Origin: Camarhynchus parvulus
Lineage: Eukaryota > Chordata > Aves > Passeriformes > Thraupidae
Length of the DNA stretch: 64,000 bases
Reading direction: 5' to 3'
Assembly (NCBI RefSeq): GCF_901933205.1
Contig: NC_044573.1
Span: 52,571,493-52,635,492, forward strand
Of this stretch, positions 1-10,000 are shown one piece after another. The position numbers and the translations under genes are program-made. The first letter of the stretch is position 1. The number at the start of each line of letters is the position of its first letter. A model generated the notes under the pieces. It was not told the DNA's origin, searched no databases, and saw nothing but the letters and a program-made list of their open reading frames with translations.

Positions 1-3000
1 TCTCTTTGAAAATGAAAAAGAACAGTGAAATGATAAAAGGAAGAAGTGGCGATGCACTTTGAGTATATGAGAGATAAAAGTCAACAGAGAGAAAGGAATA
101 AAACCAGCTGAAAGCAGGAGCTCGAAAAAGTAGGCAGGAAAAAAGCACAAAAGCACAAATACAAAGCAAGAAAGATTACAAAGACATGACTCAATGTCAA
201 AAGCTATACAGGTCAAGATGTGTGACATACATTTGCTTCTGGAGACATAGGATTTGCTGACTCTGAGAAATGTATTTCTTCCCTGAAGAGTGCATTCCAA
301 AGCACATGAGATACAGCTCTGTATGTATGGATGTCAAGAGTAAAACAGAAGGGAGGGAAATCACACTGAAGGAACAAACGAAACCAAAGTATAAAGGACA
401 TGTCAGCACGTTTATGTTAGCATGATGCTTTCCAAGGAATTAGCTGTCAAAGTAATCTTTCCTACTTCCCCCCTTTCCAGCCTGTAACCGGGGAATAACT
501 TGAACCATGAGTACCCATTTTCAAGTTTCCAAAATCAAAGGGAACAAAATAATTTATTTTCACTGTAGCAAAAAAAGAACAAACATTTCCAAGAACATAC
601 AGGTCACCTTCCTCTTCAATGGCAGTCTGACCTTATGTTTCAGGGCACACGTTCATTTACAAACCATTTGCTCCGCAGGTACATGAAGGATTGAAAGACA
701 TTTCTGTCATATTCAATAAATGGCTGGTTAATGAGGAACACCATAATCAAATCAGCCAATAATGGCAGTGACACTTAACACTCAGGATGTTATCACTGAT
801 CAATACACACTACTATGAACAGACAAAAGTAGAAACTGCTTGAAAGTAACACTCTTCAGTAAGAGACTCCCCTCTTTCTAACATTAACAATCCTCTGCAG
901 TCTAACTATCACAGACATATTGAACACCATTCTCACAGTCTTCAGATTGGGGTTTTAATTAGCCTTCAGAGGATGAGTAATAATTTTTCAATGCAAGGGC
1001 TTTCTAAAGACCAAAATCATTATCAAAATGAAATACCATTGTCACCTTCTACTTTGATTTTCCTTAGGAGTGCAAGTGATAGAAGAGTGACTCAAAACCA
1101 GTACACACACACAGAATTTATACAGTTCTATTATATAAAGCCCAAGATTCCTCCCTGCTTCAAGACTGCCAGTAAGAGTAAGCACCAAGTATATATGAAA
1201 ATCCTTGACTAAAAATCTCGTCAATTACATATGGTTACACTGCAAATATTCTCAAATACACAATGGAAGTTGCAGAATTCAACTCTGGTAGAGCATGTAG
1301 CTCACAGTAGCGATGAAATCAGAAAGTGATGAACAGCTAGCAGCCCATCCTGTTTTAGAAGTTCTGAATCATGCAGCTGCAAAAAAAATTTATCTCTGAA
1401 AGATCAAAGTGTTAAAACATATAAATAAATTGCAAATGGTGGCTTAATAAATGAGTTTTACAATCCTGATTATAAAACATTATACTTTCAATGCTCTGGT
1501 ACCTCCAGGAAGTCCAGCAGGCTTCAGGGGCTGTGCTGAAGGTGATGAGACTGCACACAGACAGAAGTGTCAGCCTACATAGAAAAGCTTTCCAAAAGCT
1601 TAATCATGGCAAAGGGCAGAGAGTAGCACCCAGTCCTAATGCAATACTATCATACTAATAAAGGTTACACCTCTCTGCACCTCTGGGTGCAGAGAGTAGC
1701 ACCCAGTCCTAATGCAATACTATCATACTAATAAAGGTTACACCTTTAATACCTATTTAAAACCAGGAAAGTAAACACACTTGCAGTATGGATACCATCA
1801 TTGTCTGTGTTATTTCAACTACTCAAATGATACTTAAGCTCCTTCATAATGTCTGCAGGAGAATTTACATTTAATAAACCCCTCTAAAGTTACCTGGAGC
1901 CCACTAGTGACAATTCATCTACTGAGCTCACACATACATTTAGCCACTGGTTACCTCCTGAGCATTTTTACTTTCTTTACTGCTACCACTATTGTTAGGA
2001 TGATCTGCATTTAACAGGTAAAACTTAGGGTTTGTTAATGTCCTTATCTTCTGGCTTGAAGACACCAAGTAATGAATGACCTTTGGTTTTCAACTGTACT
2101 GTTTAGCAAAACAATTTCTGGAGGCAGCATTGAAGCTTAGTTATAAATAATAGTTCTTATTGCAGAAAAAAAGTAATTTGAAGATATTTTACTGCCACAA
2201 GTCAAACCACAATAATTTAAAGCAGGTAAAGGAGCACTACTAACCCTTTAAGATAACTCAGTTATTCTTATGGGAAATATTTTAGCAGTATGAATTTCTT
2301 TGTACTTGGTTCCTAAATAAAAGTAAGTAATTAAAAGTTACACAATATTGCTCACATCAAGTGCCTAATTCTTTACTGCCATGTGTAGTCAATTTAACTA
2401 CTACAACATAAGAGCAAAAATCAGTATATTTGATTTGCTGTCACTGTGTGTTCACTTTATACAGATGAAGGGGACTCCAGAGCTACAGAGAAAAAAGCCC
2501 TAGAAGGATGCCAGAAGCTTACCAAAAAAAAATACAGTCAAAACCTCCAAAGCAAATGTAGCTTCAACTAAGACTAAACTCCCATACAAATTATCACAAA
2601 GAGAAAGTAATGCTGTTACCTAGTGGTGGAAGGCTAGGTAAATGCAAAATTGTACAGCTCTTTTTTTTCCTCCTCACTTCAAATTCTCATTTACAAGCTA
2701 TTAAAATGATGTCAAGAGAAAAAAAATAATCATGCCCAATTAATAAACTTATGAAAAAAACTGTTTTTCTTGCATTCAGTTCTGTGACAAAGGGTCAGTA
2801 TTTTTTGCATGTGCCAGTTCTGATTCTCAGAGCAATTGACAGATGAGGAGCCTCATAATTTCCTGGTCATCCCAAACCTGCTATTTTACACTCCTCTTTC
2901 AAGAGCAGCAAGAGCTGGAAACCTGTGGTATAAAAGCAACTTCAATTCTCATTAGTTTTCCACAGAGTATGATAACCCAAACTGTATTATGCGCCCCTCA

Positions 3001-3142
3001 GCATCTTATCAGATGGTATTTTCAATTATATAAATCAATATTGGTGGAATTCTCCTAAATAAAAACGTTAATGCTGCTTTCAGCCAGAAAGTAAATATCT
3101 AGAGGAGGACAAGGGATATATGAAGACTTTAAAGTCACTTAC
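1..3142 (-). other. ZDHHC14: ZDHHC14 first coding intron (partial)
   Basis: Intron sequence downstream of the GTAAGT donor at 3142-3137, continuing beyond the left edge. It is AT-rich with frequent stops in all frames, and I see no exon. Its only notable structure is a 57-bp exact direct duplication at 1616-1745, described separately. Confidence 0.85.
1616..1745. repeat. 57-bp exact tandem duplication with a hairpin at the junction
   Basis: Positions 1616-1672 and 1689-1745 are identical over 57 bp (offset 73 bp), separated by 16 bp. The end of copy 1, the spacer and the start of copy 2 form a perfect inverted repeat: 11-bp arm CTCTCTGCACC (1671-1681), 4-bp loop TCTG (1682-1685), arm GGTGCAGAGAG (1686-1696). 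The identity implies a recent local event. The hairpin at the junction suggests replication template switching. Confidence 0.9.
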
Positions 3143-3393
3143 TCAAATGCAAAGAAGAGTCCACTGGTGACCAAGATGAGAACAAGAGTCAGGTAGAAGA
3201 CTCCAGTCTGTCGAGCCATCATGATCCTCCCATTGCAGAAGAATTTGTTTCTTCCAGGAAAAACCTCCCATTTTCTCTTGGGAACTGATTTCTTTTTCTT
3301 ATGGGGAGACTCCATGGGAGACGAAGAGCTGTGTGTGCTGATCTGACTGTATTCACAGTCTTTCATGGGCCCACTACCACCTCCAGGAGTCAT
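3143..3393 (-). CDS. ZDHHC14: ZDHHC14 first coding exon (palmitoyltransferase, N-terminus only)
   Basis: This exon encodes the N-terminal 83 residues, plus two bases of the next codon, of the DHHC-family protein S-acyltransferase ZDHHC14, a multi-pass Golgi/ER enzyme that attaches palmitate to cysteines. Seen directly: a Gly-rich start ([19 protein letters not shown]), a Ser-rich stretch, a basic patch HKKKK, the family-typical [20 protein letters not shown], then a hydrophobic span (about residues 63-83, [20 protein letters not shown]) that is TM1. The match to vertebrate ZDHHC14 is near exact from my knowledge of the family. The exon ends TTT-GA followed by a consensus donor GTAAGT (3142-3137), which leaves phase for the conserved Asp codon. 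The start at 3393 is chosen by homology. The frame stays open upstream to a stop at 3577-3579, with no other upstream ATG. Its start context is weak (T at -3, A at +4). The catalytic DHHC-CRD lies on later exons, left of the window. Confidence 0.95.
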
Positions 3394-4049
3394 CAAGAAA
3401 GAGTAAAATGTGGGGAGAACCCCACCAAAAATATATACAAATATATATGTGCAAATATTCTTCTGACCAAGAGAGCCCTCTCCACCAGCCCCAGTTAATA
3501 AAAAAAGCAAACAAAACGATGAAAAGTCTGCTACCAGACTAGCAATAGGTGTATCATGCAAACACCACTTAACTCTTCAGAAACCAAAGCTGTCATATCA
3601 AAAACGCTTGAGAGGGATCCTTCCTTCCTCCACCAGCTACAAAACAGCCACGTAGAACAATCCTTTTAAAAACAACTTATCACAAAACAGGACAAAAAGA
3701 AAAAAAAGTAATGATAAATCAGTTAGGCTCTCTCAAAAAAAAAAATCAGTCTTTTAAAATCAAGTTTATTTTCAAATGGGAAGGTTTTTTCCTTCCCACG
3801 CACACCCTGAGAGTTTTCTTCAAGGGTCAGAAGGTTGGTCAAGGCAAGGTTTAGCAATCGAGTCTATCATTCATAGAGATTTGTTATAATCCTCCTTTGC
3901 GCAGCAGATTCCACTGCTAAAAATGACCATTCCTAAGACGTTCCCTCGAGAGACACGCGAAACAAATCATTAAGGGGGAGGGGAGGGGGGAAAAAAAAAA
4001 AAAAGAAAAAAGGCAAGTAAGGAACGAGGCTGCAACTCCAGCTTCCGAA
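3394..4049 (-). other. ZDHHC14: Probable ZDHHC14 5' UTR / upstream segment
   Basis: AT-rich stretch between the start codon and the CpG island. It may be continuous 5' UTR, or it may contain a 5' intron. A plausible acceptor (CTCTCTTGGTCAG on the minus strand) would begin an exon at about 3462. It includes an uninterrupted 42-bp purine run (3972-4013; G-blocks followed by A-tract on the plus strand). No coding sequence is recognisable beyond the in-frame open stretch to 3576. Confidence 0.5.
3972..4013. repeat. Purine/pyrimidine tract (G-blocks then A-tract)
   Basis: On the plus strand 42 consecutive purines: G5-A-G4-A-G6 followed by 14 A, G, 6 A and GG. The minus (ZDHHC14 sense) strand is therefore a long C/T tract. 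Such tracts can form triplex or G-quadruplex structures; that role here is inference. Confidence 0.85.
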
Positions 4050-5273
4050 GAACACTTGAAGCTCTCCTCTTCCCGAAGCCGCAGTCCAGCGGGAAGCGGC
4101 CGCCGCTCCACGCAGACCGAGGGGCGCAGCGCTGCCCTGTCACCGCTCCACCGCGAGGGATTCTCCCGAGCCCGTGGCAGCCCGGGGCACGGCCGCTCGC
4201 CGACAGACACCAGCGCTTCGGGAGCGGGTCCTCCTCATCCTCCCTGCCCGCGCCTCCCCCTACACAACAGGTCCCCGCCGCCGCCTCATGCTCCCCAGCG
4301 CCTCGGCCCCGCGGCAGGGAGGGTGTGAGGCAGGGGACACGGAGGCTTCTCCGCCGCTAGATCTCTGCCAGCACTTCTCCCTCCCCGCACCATCCTCGCC
4401 GCCCGGCTCAGCGCCGCCGCTCGCACCCCGCCCCGCCGCAGGCTCTCGCCCACGGCCCGCGGCGGTGCCGGGCCCGCCCCCGCATCCCGCCCCCTCCCCC
4501 GGCGCACGGGAGCGGCTCGCCGCCGGCGTCCCCGGCTTCGCTGTGCTCCGGCCCCTCAGCAAGGTGAGGAAAAACGCCCGGCTTCCCCCTTCGCGAACCG
4601 GAAAGCGGCGACTTTCTCTTCACCCTTCTTTACGAGCCTCTATCCAGGTTTCCCCCCGGCAGGCAGACCCCGAAGCAGCAGCTGCCACCACCTCTTCATT
4701 TTCAGGGGGAGGCGGTAACCACCGCAGCGCCGGCCGCCCGCCCGTCCGCCCGCCCGCCCGCGGGAGGAGCTGGCGGGGGACGGGACCACACAGGCGCGCG
4801 CCCTCCGCCGCTCTCAGCCGGTCGGTCACTCAGCCGCTTCTCGGCGACAGGGCAGCAGGTCCCTTACACTAGCTGGCCCGGCCCGGCCCTCTCCCCGGCC
4901 ACTGGAGCGCAGTGACTGCACTAACTCTTCTCCATCGCCACCTCCCCGCAGGCAGCCGCCCACCGGCCGGGCTGGAAGCGCAGGACAGCGAGCCGGGCAG
5001 CGGGTGTCCGCGCTGGAGCCCCGCTCCCACTGCCTCCCGCTCAGCCGAGCCGCCCCCGACCCACGCTCCGCTGAGCCGCGAGCGGTGCGTGCCGCCAGCC
5101 CCGGGCGGCAGCCGCGTCCTGCCCTGCTGCCGCTGCCGGGCCGAAGGCGGGCGAGTCCTGCCAGCGAACGGTGGACACGGAGAAGCCCCGCCCGTGCGGC
5201 CCGACCTAGCGGGATCAGCCCCCGCCCCGTGCGGGTTCGGACACGGCGCCCGAGACACGCCCCTCTGCCCGCC

Positions 5274-5353
5274 GGGAGTTGTAGTTTCACTCAGTTGTAG
5301 TTTTGCCGCCGTGGGCGGGACGGCGTTGCGCGGGACTACAAGCCCCAGCATGC
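5274..5353. promoter_or_regulatory. Cluster of ZNF143/ACTACA-type motifs
   Basis: Three copies of the ACTACAA element lie within 80 bp. One is on the plus strand at 5335-5353, reading ACTACAAGCCCCAGCATGC, close to the ZNF143/Staf consensus ACTACAAYTCCCAGCATGC. Two are on the minus strand: 5274-5285 (ACTACAACTCCC when reversed) and 5292-5301 (ACTACAACTG when reversed). These motifs mark housekeeping and bidirectional promoters in vertebrates. Confidence 0.75.
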
Positions 5354-5392
5354 CTTCCGAGCCGTCCTGGCGGGGCGGGGCCGGGCCGGGCC

Positions 5393-5412
5393 GATCTGAT
5401 CTGATCTGATCT
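5393..5412. repeat. (GATCT)4 pentanucleotide repeat
   Basis: Four perfect GATCT units at the edge of the CpG island, just after GGGCC-rich sequence. Confidence 0.9.
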
Positions 5413-5767
5413 GCCTTGGCGGGCGGAGATTCTCCCCGCCCTGCCCCGCGTCCGTCGCCCCATGCCCGGCCCCGCTTTTTCCGGGGTAGCCCTACGTGCC
5501 CTCCCCTGTCGCGGAGGACTGCGTCCGAGTTTGGCTTTTAGTCAGGCCGGAAAGCGGCGTTGGAACCCCCAGTTGGTCCCGTCGGGAGCCGCGCCGCCCC
5601 GCCGCGTTCCGGGTCAGCCGGTGTAACTCAAAGGTGGTTCCTTTCCTCTCCCCCTCGCCCAAAGTGCCCGACTGCCCCGGAGCTGGGCCAGCGCGGCTGT
5701 CCCCGCTTCACACAGTGCCAATGCTTCACTGCTCCACCGGCGGCATCCACATGCTCCATTCTGATGC

Positions 5768-6412
5768 TGGAATCACAGAGCCAGCTAGGTTGGAAAAGAC
5801 CTTTGAGATCATCATGTCCAACGTGTGAAGTAACACTATCTTGACAACTGGACTATGGCACTAAGTGCCACATCCAGTCTTACCTTGAAAACACTTCTAG
5901 GGACGGTGACTCCACCACCTCCATGGGCAGTCCATTCCAGTGTTCAGTCACCCTTCCTGTGAAAAGCTTCTTCCAAATGTCCAACCTAAATGTCCCTTCG
6001 GCAACTTAAGACTGTGTCCTCATGTCCTATTTCTGGTTGCCTGAGAGAAGAGATCAACCTCCATCTGGCTAGAACCCTCTTTCAGGTTTTTGTAGGGAGT
6101 GATAAGGTCTCCCCTGAGCCTCCTCTTTTCCAGGCTAAACAACTCTAGCTCCCTCAGCCACTTCTCCTAGGACTTGTGTCCCAGATCAGCCTTGTTGCCC
6201 TTCTCCAGACATGCTCCTGATCTCAGCATCCTTCCTAAACTGAGGAGCCCAGAACTGGACACAGCACCCAATGTGCTTCCTCACCAGTGCCAAGTACGGG
6301 GGAAGAATGACCTCTCTGCTCCTATGGGCCACACTATTCCTGATGTAGGCCAGGATGGATATTGGGGCACACTGCTGGAAGTACAAGGTTTGTCCACCAA
6401 CACTGACATGTT
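5768..6412 (-). mobile_element. CR1 LINE 3'-UTR fragment, antisense
   Basis: Read on the plus strand this is the classic reverse complement of an avian CR1 3' end. It begins GGAATCACAGAGCCAG, then AGGTTGGAAAAGACCT, then runs through GACTCCACCACC, the ATAAGGTCTCCCCTGAGCC / TTTTCCAGGCTAAACAA region and GGAGCCCAGAACTGGACACAG. About 650 bp is preserved, 5'-truncated as is usual for CR1 copies, with scattered substitutions and small indels. Element sense is the minus strand. Confidence 0.9.
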
Positions 6413-6649
6413 TGTACAGACCCTCGCTATGTCCTGACTGCACATCCCAGGAAGTACTGCACATCCTGGTAAGGTATGAGCCACAAAGGGAAAGCTTTCC
6501 TATAAATGCCATCCTGCACCAGGCCCTTCTCACACGGGCACTGGTGGCAGGGGTGCCTGCAAAAAGCCCAGGGAGACTCCCCACAGTTAAGGCAGAACCG
6601 CTGCTTGCTGTTGTTTCTGCATAGTACGTTCTCCATATGCATCCAAAGA
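6413..6649. other. Unassigned segment between two opposed CR1 fragments
   Basis: About 240 bp that I cannot assign to either flanking CR1. The minus-strand reading frame here is Cys-rich (C-x2-C spacing repeated), but it matches no family I recognise and runs into CR1 sequence. It could be older unique DNA or a more divergent CR1 part. Confidence 0.4.
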
Positions 6650-7064
6650 GGAGCTATGGAGCTGGTGATGGGGCTGGAGCACCTTATGATGAGCAATTGA
6701 AGGAGCAGGGGTTGTTTAGCCTGGAGAAAAAGGGGCTTGGGGAGAGTTCACTACTCTCTATAACTACCTGAAAGGAGGTTGTAGCCATGTGGGGTTTGTC
6801 TCTTCTTCTAAGTAACAAGCAACAGGACAAAAGGAAATGCCTCAAGTTGTGCCAGGGAAGGTTTAGGTTGGATATTAGGAAAAGTTCTACACTAGGAGTA
6901 TAGTCAAGCATTGGAGCAGGCTGCCCAGGGAAGTGATGGAATCACCATTGACTGTAGATATGGTGCTTTGGGAGATGGTGGATTTAGCAGTGCCAGGTTT
7001 GCAGGTGAACTCAATGATCTTAAAGGTCTTTTCCAAACTAAATCATTGTATAATTTTATGATCT
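6650..7064 (+). mobile_element. CR1 LINE 3'-UTR fragment, sense
   Basis: Sense-strand CR1 3' end: TTAGCCTGGAGAAAAAGG, ACTACCTGAAAGGAGGTTGT, GTTTAGGTTGGATATTAGGA, AGGCTGCCCAGGGAAGTGATGG, ending GATCTTAAAGGTCTTTTCC and the degenerate ATTCTATGA-type terminal repeats near 7050. Oriented opposite to the neighbouring CR1 at 5768-6412, so these are two separate insertions. Confidence 0.9.
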
Positions 7065-10000
7065 GCACTGGGTAAGCAGGCATAAACTAGTACTAACAAA
7101 GATTCATTTTGATTCTTCTTTTACAGTTTTGCAATTTACTAGCAGAGCTGTGTAAGCTAAAGAGAATGAACTAGTTTGGGACATGCGGTAGGAATCAATA
7201 CAGTTCAGAAAAGCCACAGGCAAACTGAGCAAACTTTTGTAAAAAGTTGATTACAATCACCTGCATCTCTCATGGCTGAATGTTGTTCTAGGAGAGACAG
7301 CAAAAACACGTAAGGATGCAGCTGAGTTCTCAGGGAATGTGTTTTCTGTTTTCATAATTTCATTTTGAATTTTGGAATGGAATATTTATCCCTTTAATAC
7401 CAAAGCTAATTCTTTATCCATAAACAGTGCTTGATAACAAAGGGACCGTGGAACGGACTGACCAGCACTGGGTAAATTCCCCTTCCTTGGAAGAAATCAA
7501 TTACTTTGGTAACCAAATTACACACAGAGTAGCCTGGTAGACACTCTCCTGGTGATTCTACAATCCATTTATTGATACACAGAAATAATTTTGGCAATGT
7601 TAATGACACATGGGAAAAATATGGCGTGGGGGGTGTCTCCCTCTGCAAGGTATAAAGAAGTAGGCCTTTGGCAGCAGGATGTAAAAATAGTTTCTGATAT
7701 AATCTCTCATGAAAATGCATTGGCATCCTTTTACCACACATATAATAGATGCAGCTACATTATTCCTTCCCATCTCCTTCTCCTCCTCTTGTAGTGCCTG
7801 TTGTCAGCAGTTTGCCTGCAATCTCATAACTTAGATATCACAGCATTTTTTATTCTTTGAAATGGTCTTTATAAACAGCTAATAACTTTTCTTTCTTTTT
7901 TAATGAATACAGCACCTGTGTATTCAGAAGGCTGCTGACAGATTTTTTTTGGTTCACTGACAAGCATTTTTAGTCTTCATCAGGTTTCTATTAGCATATT
8001 GCTGGAGCTCTGTCTTCAGTGCTTTGACAATATTAATGACTGTATCATGTCAAATGGCACTGTTCTCTCCTGAGATTATGGAATATTTTAGACATTCACA
8101 AATAGAGCTAATGGTTTATGCAAAAATGTCATTGTTGGCTTATCTTCACAGGTAGCACTCAGGCTAATTTCAGAAACACTGTTCAAAAGCGAAACACTTG
8201 TAAACAATACCAGCACCTCATTCAAGCTGCTGTCTCATGCCACAGTCTTTCCTTGGGTTTTAAGGCATTGTAGTTGAGAAGTGAACCTCAGGCATATTAA
8301 CTGAGAGAAATACATAAAGGAATTTGAGGAGTCCTGGGAAGAATAATTCTAAAAGTCAAACTCAGAAAACAAACACACTTTTATTTTCAATAGTGAATCT
8401 ATTTTGATTCTACCAGGATCATCCAGTCCTACACATTGTACTTTTCATGATAGCCTATTTTAGTCCCTAATCAGTAGTAGTATTGCATTGGAATTTAAAG
8501 TGTTATCCTTAAAATAAAATATATAAGTGTTATCTTTAAAATAAAAGATATGTTACAACATCTTTTTTATCAATGCCTCTTTGACGTTTTTCTCAAATCA
8601 ATTTGAAAACTCCTCTACAAAAAGCACTAAATATCAATATTTCACGTGATTCAACATTATCCCTCAAAGTATTTATTGTTTATTCACATTAATGAAAATT
8701 GGTTTGAGGCACTAAATAGTTGAAATCTTACAGTAGGTAGGAAAAATATTCTCCTTTCAAAAAACTTTGTAGGTTCATGTGTTGCAGTATGTACTCTTCT
8801 GATTTCTTAGCTGTGACTCAGGTTGATCTCATGCGAAAGATGAATATGATGCAGCAATGTTACCTAGCTTAAAAGAAACCAAGACAGACTATCTTTCTGT
8901 TAGGCAAATGCTAATGAAAAAGTTGTTGCTGCTGAAAATTCCTGTCTCTTACCTTGTCTAGGTGTGGAGGTGTCACAAGGGCAAGTCTTGAAACAACAGG
9001 AAGCTAATTTGCTCTGATGACATGTCACCTTACATTCATAGAATATCTGTTAGCGTGCCTCATGGCAGAATCTACTTGAATGTGTTGGAAGCAGTATCAG
9101 GAAAAGTATTTAAGTGATTGAATAAACACAAAGTAGTAAACTTCAGCATTTTGGACATAAGGTCTCTGTACACCATATATCCACCACTGCCAAATTGATT
9201 TTGCTTCCAATCAGAAAAGGGGGCTTATATAAACAAATATCTAAAATACTTGAAGTGTCAAATATTGAACTGAAAGTCCTGCTATTCTTACAGATGGAAA
9301 GTAAATTAAGCACTGCTGTGGACACATTTTCTAGGCACATTTTAGACACCCTTCACAATTAATTTTGAAAAATAAATGAAAAAATTCAAACAAAGTAGCA
9401 ATAACACCATTGCCATGCAGGACACTGACAGTGTCTTGCACATTCCACACTTGCTGAATGCTAGAGTACATCATACATGCCAGTTTACAATGTTGAGGGC
9501 AAATAATCCTAAGAGTTGTCTATAATATACCTGGTTTTCTGACCAAATATTTCTCTCCTTTTTCTGTGCTGTTTTTCAGAAGTTACCTCTCCCTGCCATC
9601 ATTTTAGAGTCTTACCAACTATTTATTTTGTGAAAATACTTAATTTCTTTGAAAAAGGTTTTGTGCAAACGAGAAATATTACATTACATTCATAGGCACT
9701 GGCAGGAACAGAGAGTCAGAATGCACATCAGAATCTCTCTGAAGAATAAAAAAATAAGGGTTTTTTTAGGTCACAAAAGATGTTAAGTATCTCTTGCTTT
9801 TGAAAGACCAAGATGGCTTTCATTTATTGTGCAGCCTTCTAAAAAAGTGCAACATATATTACTTCTCTGCAGTGTTTGAGTTTAGAAGGCAAGATGAGGT
9901 AACAGCGCTTTTTCATTGCAAGTTCTGGAGACCAAAATTTTGTATTTACATTTATCCACTGCATGTTGAAACCATATATCTTGATTGGGGTGGCTATTTT

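Larger units (their letters stand above)
4050..5480 (-). promoter_or_regulatory. CpG island, likely ZDHHC14 promoter
   Basis: About 1.4 kb of very GC-rich, CpG-dense sequence stands out against AT-rich flanks. It has several GC-box-like stretches (GGGGCGGGGCC near 5374; repeated CCGCCCG around 4735-4760) and a cluster of ACTACA-type motifs at 5274-5353. Its place upstream of the ZDHHC14 start codon makes it the likely promoter. Transcription in both directions from such islands is common. Long open frames inside it on both strands reflect GC-rich composition and match no protein I know. Confidence 0.8.

Noticed and set aside
4174..4872. 232-codon plus-strand open frame in the first CpG island
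   Set aside because: Pro/Ala/Arg-rich composition with overlapping open frames on both strands, as expected from GC-rich DNA with few stops. No recognisable domain.
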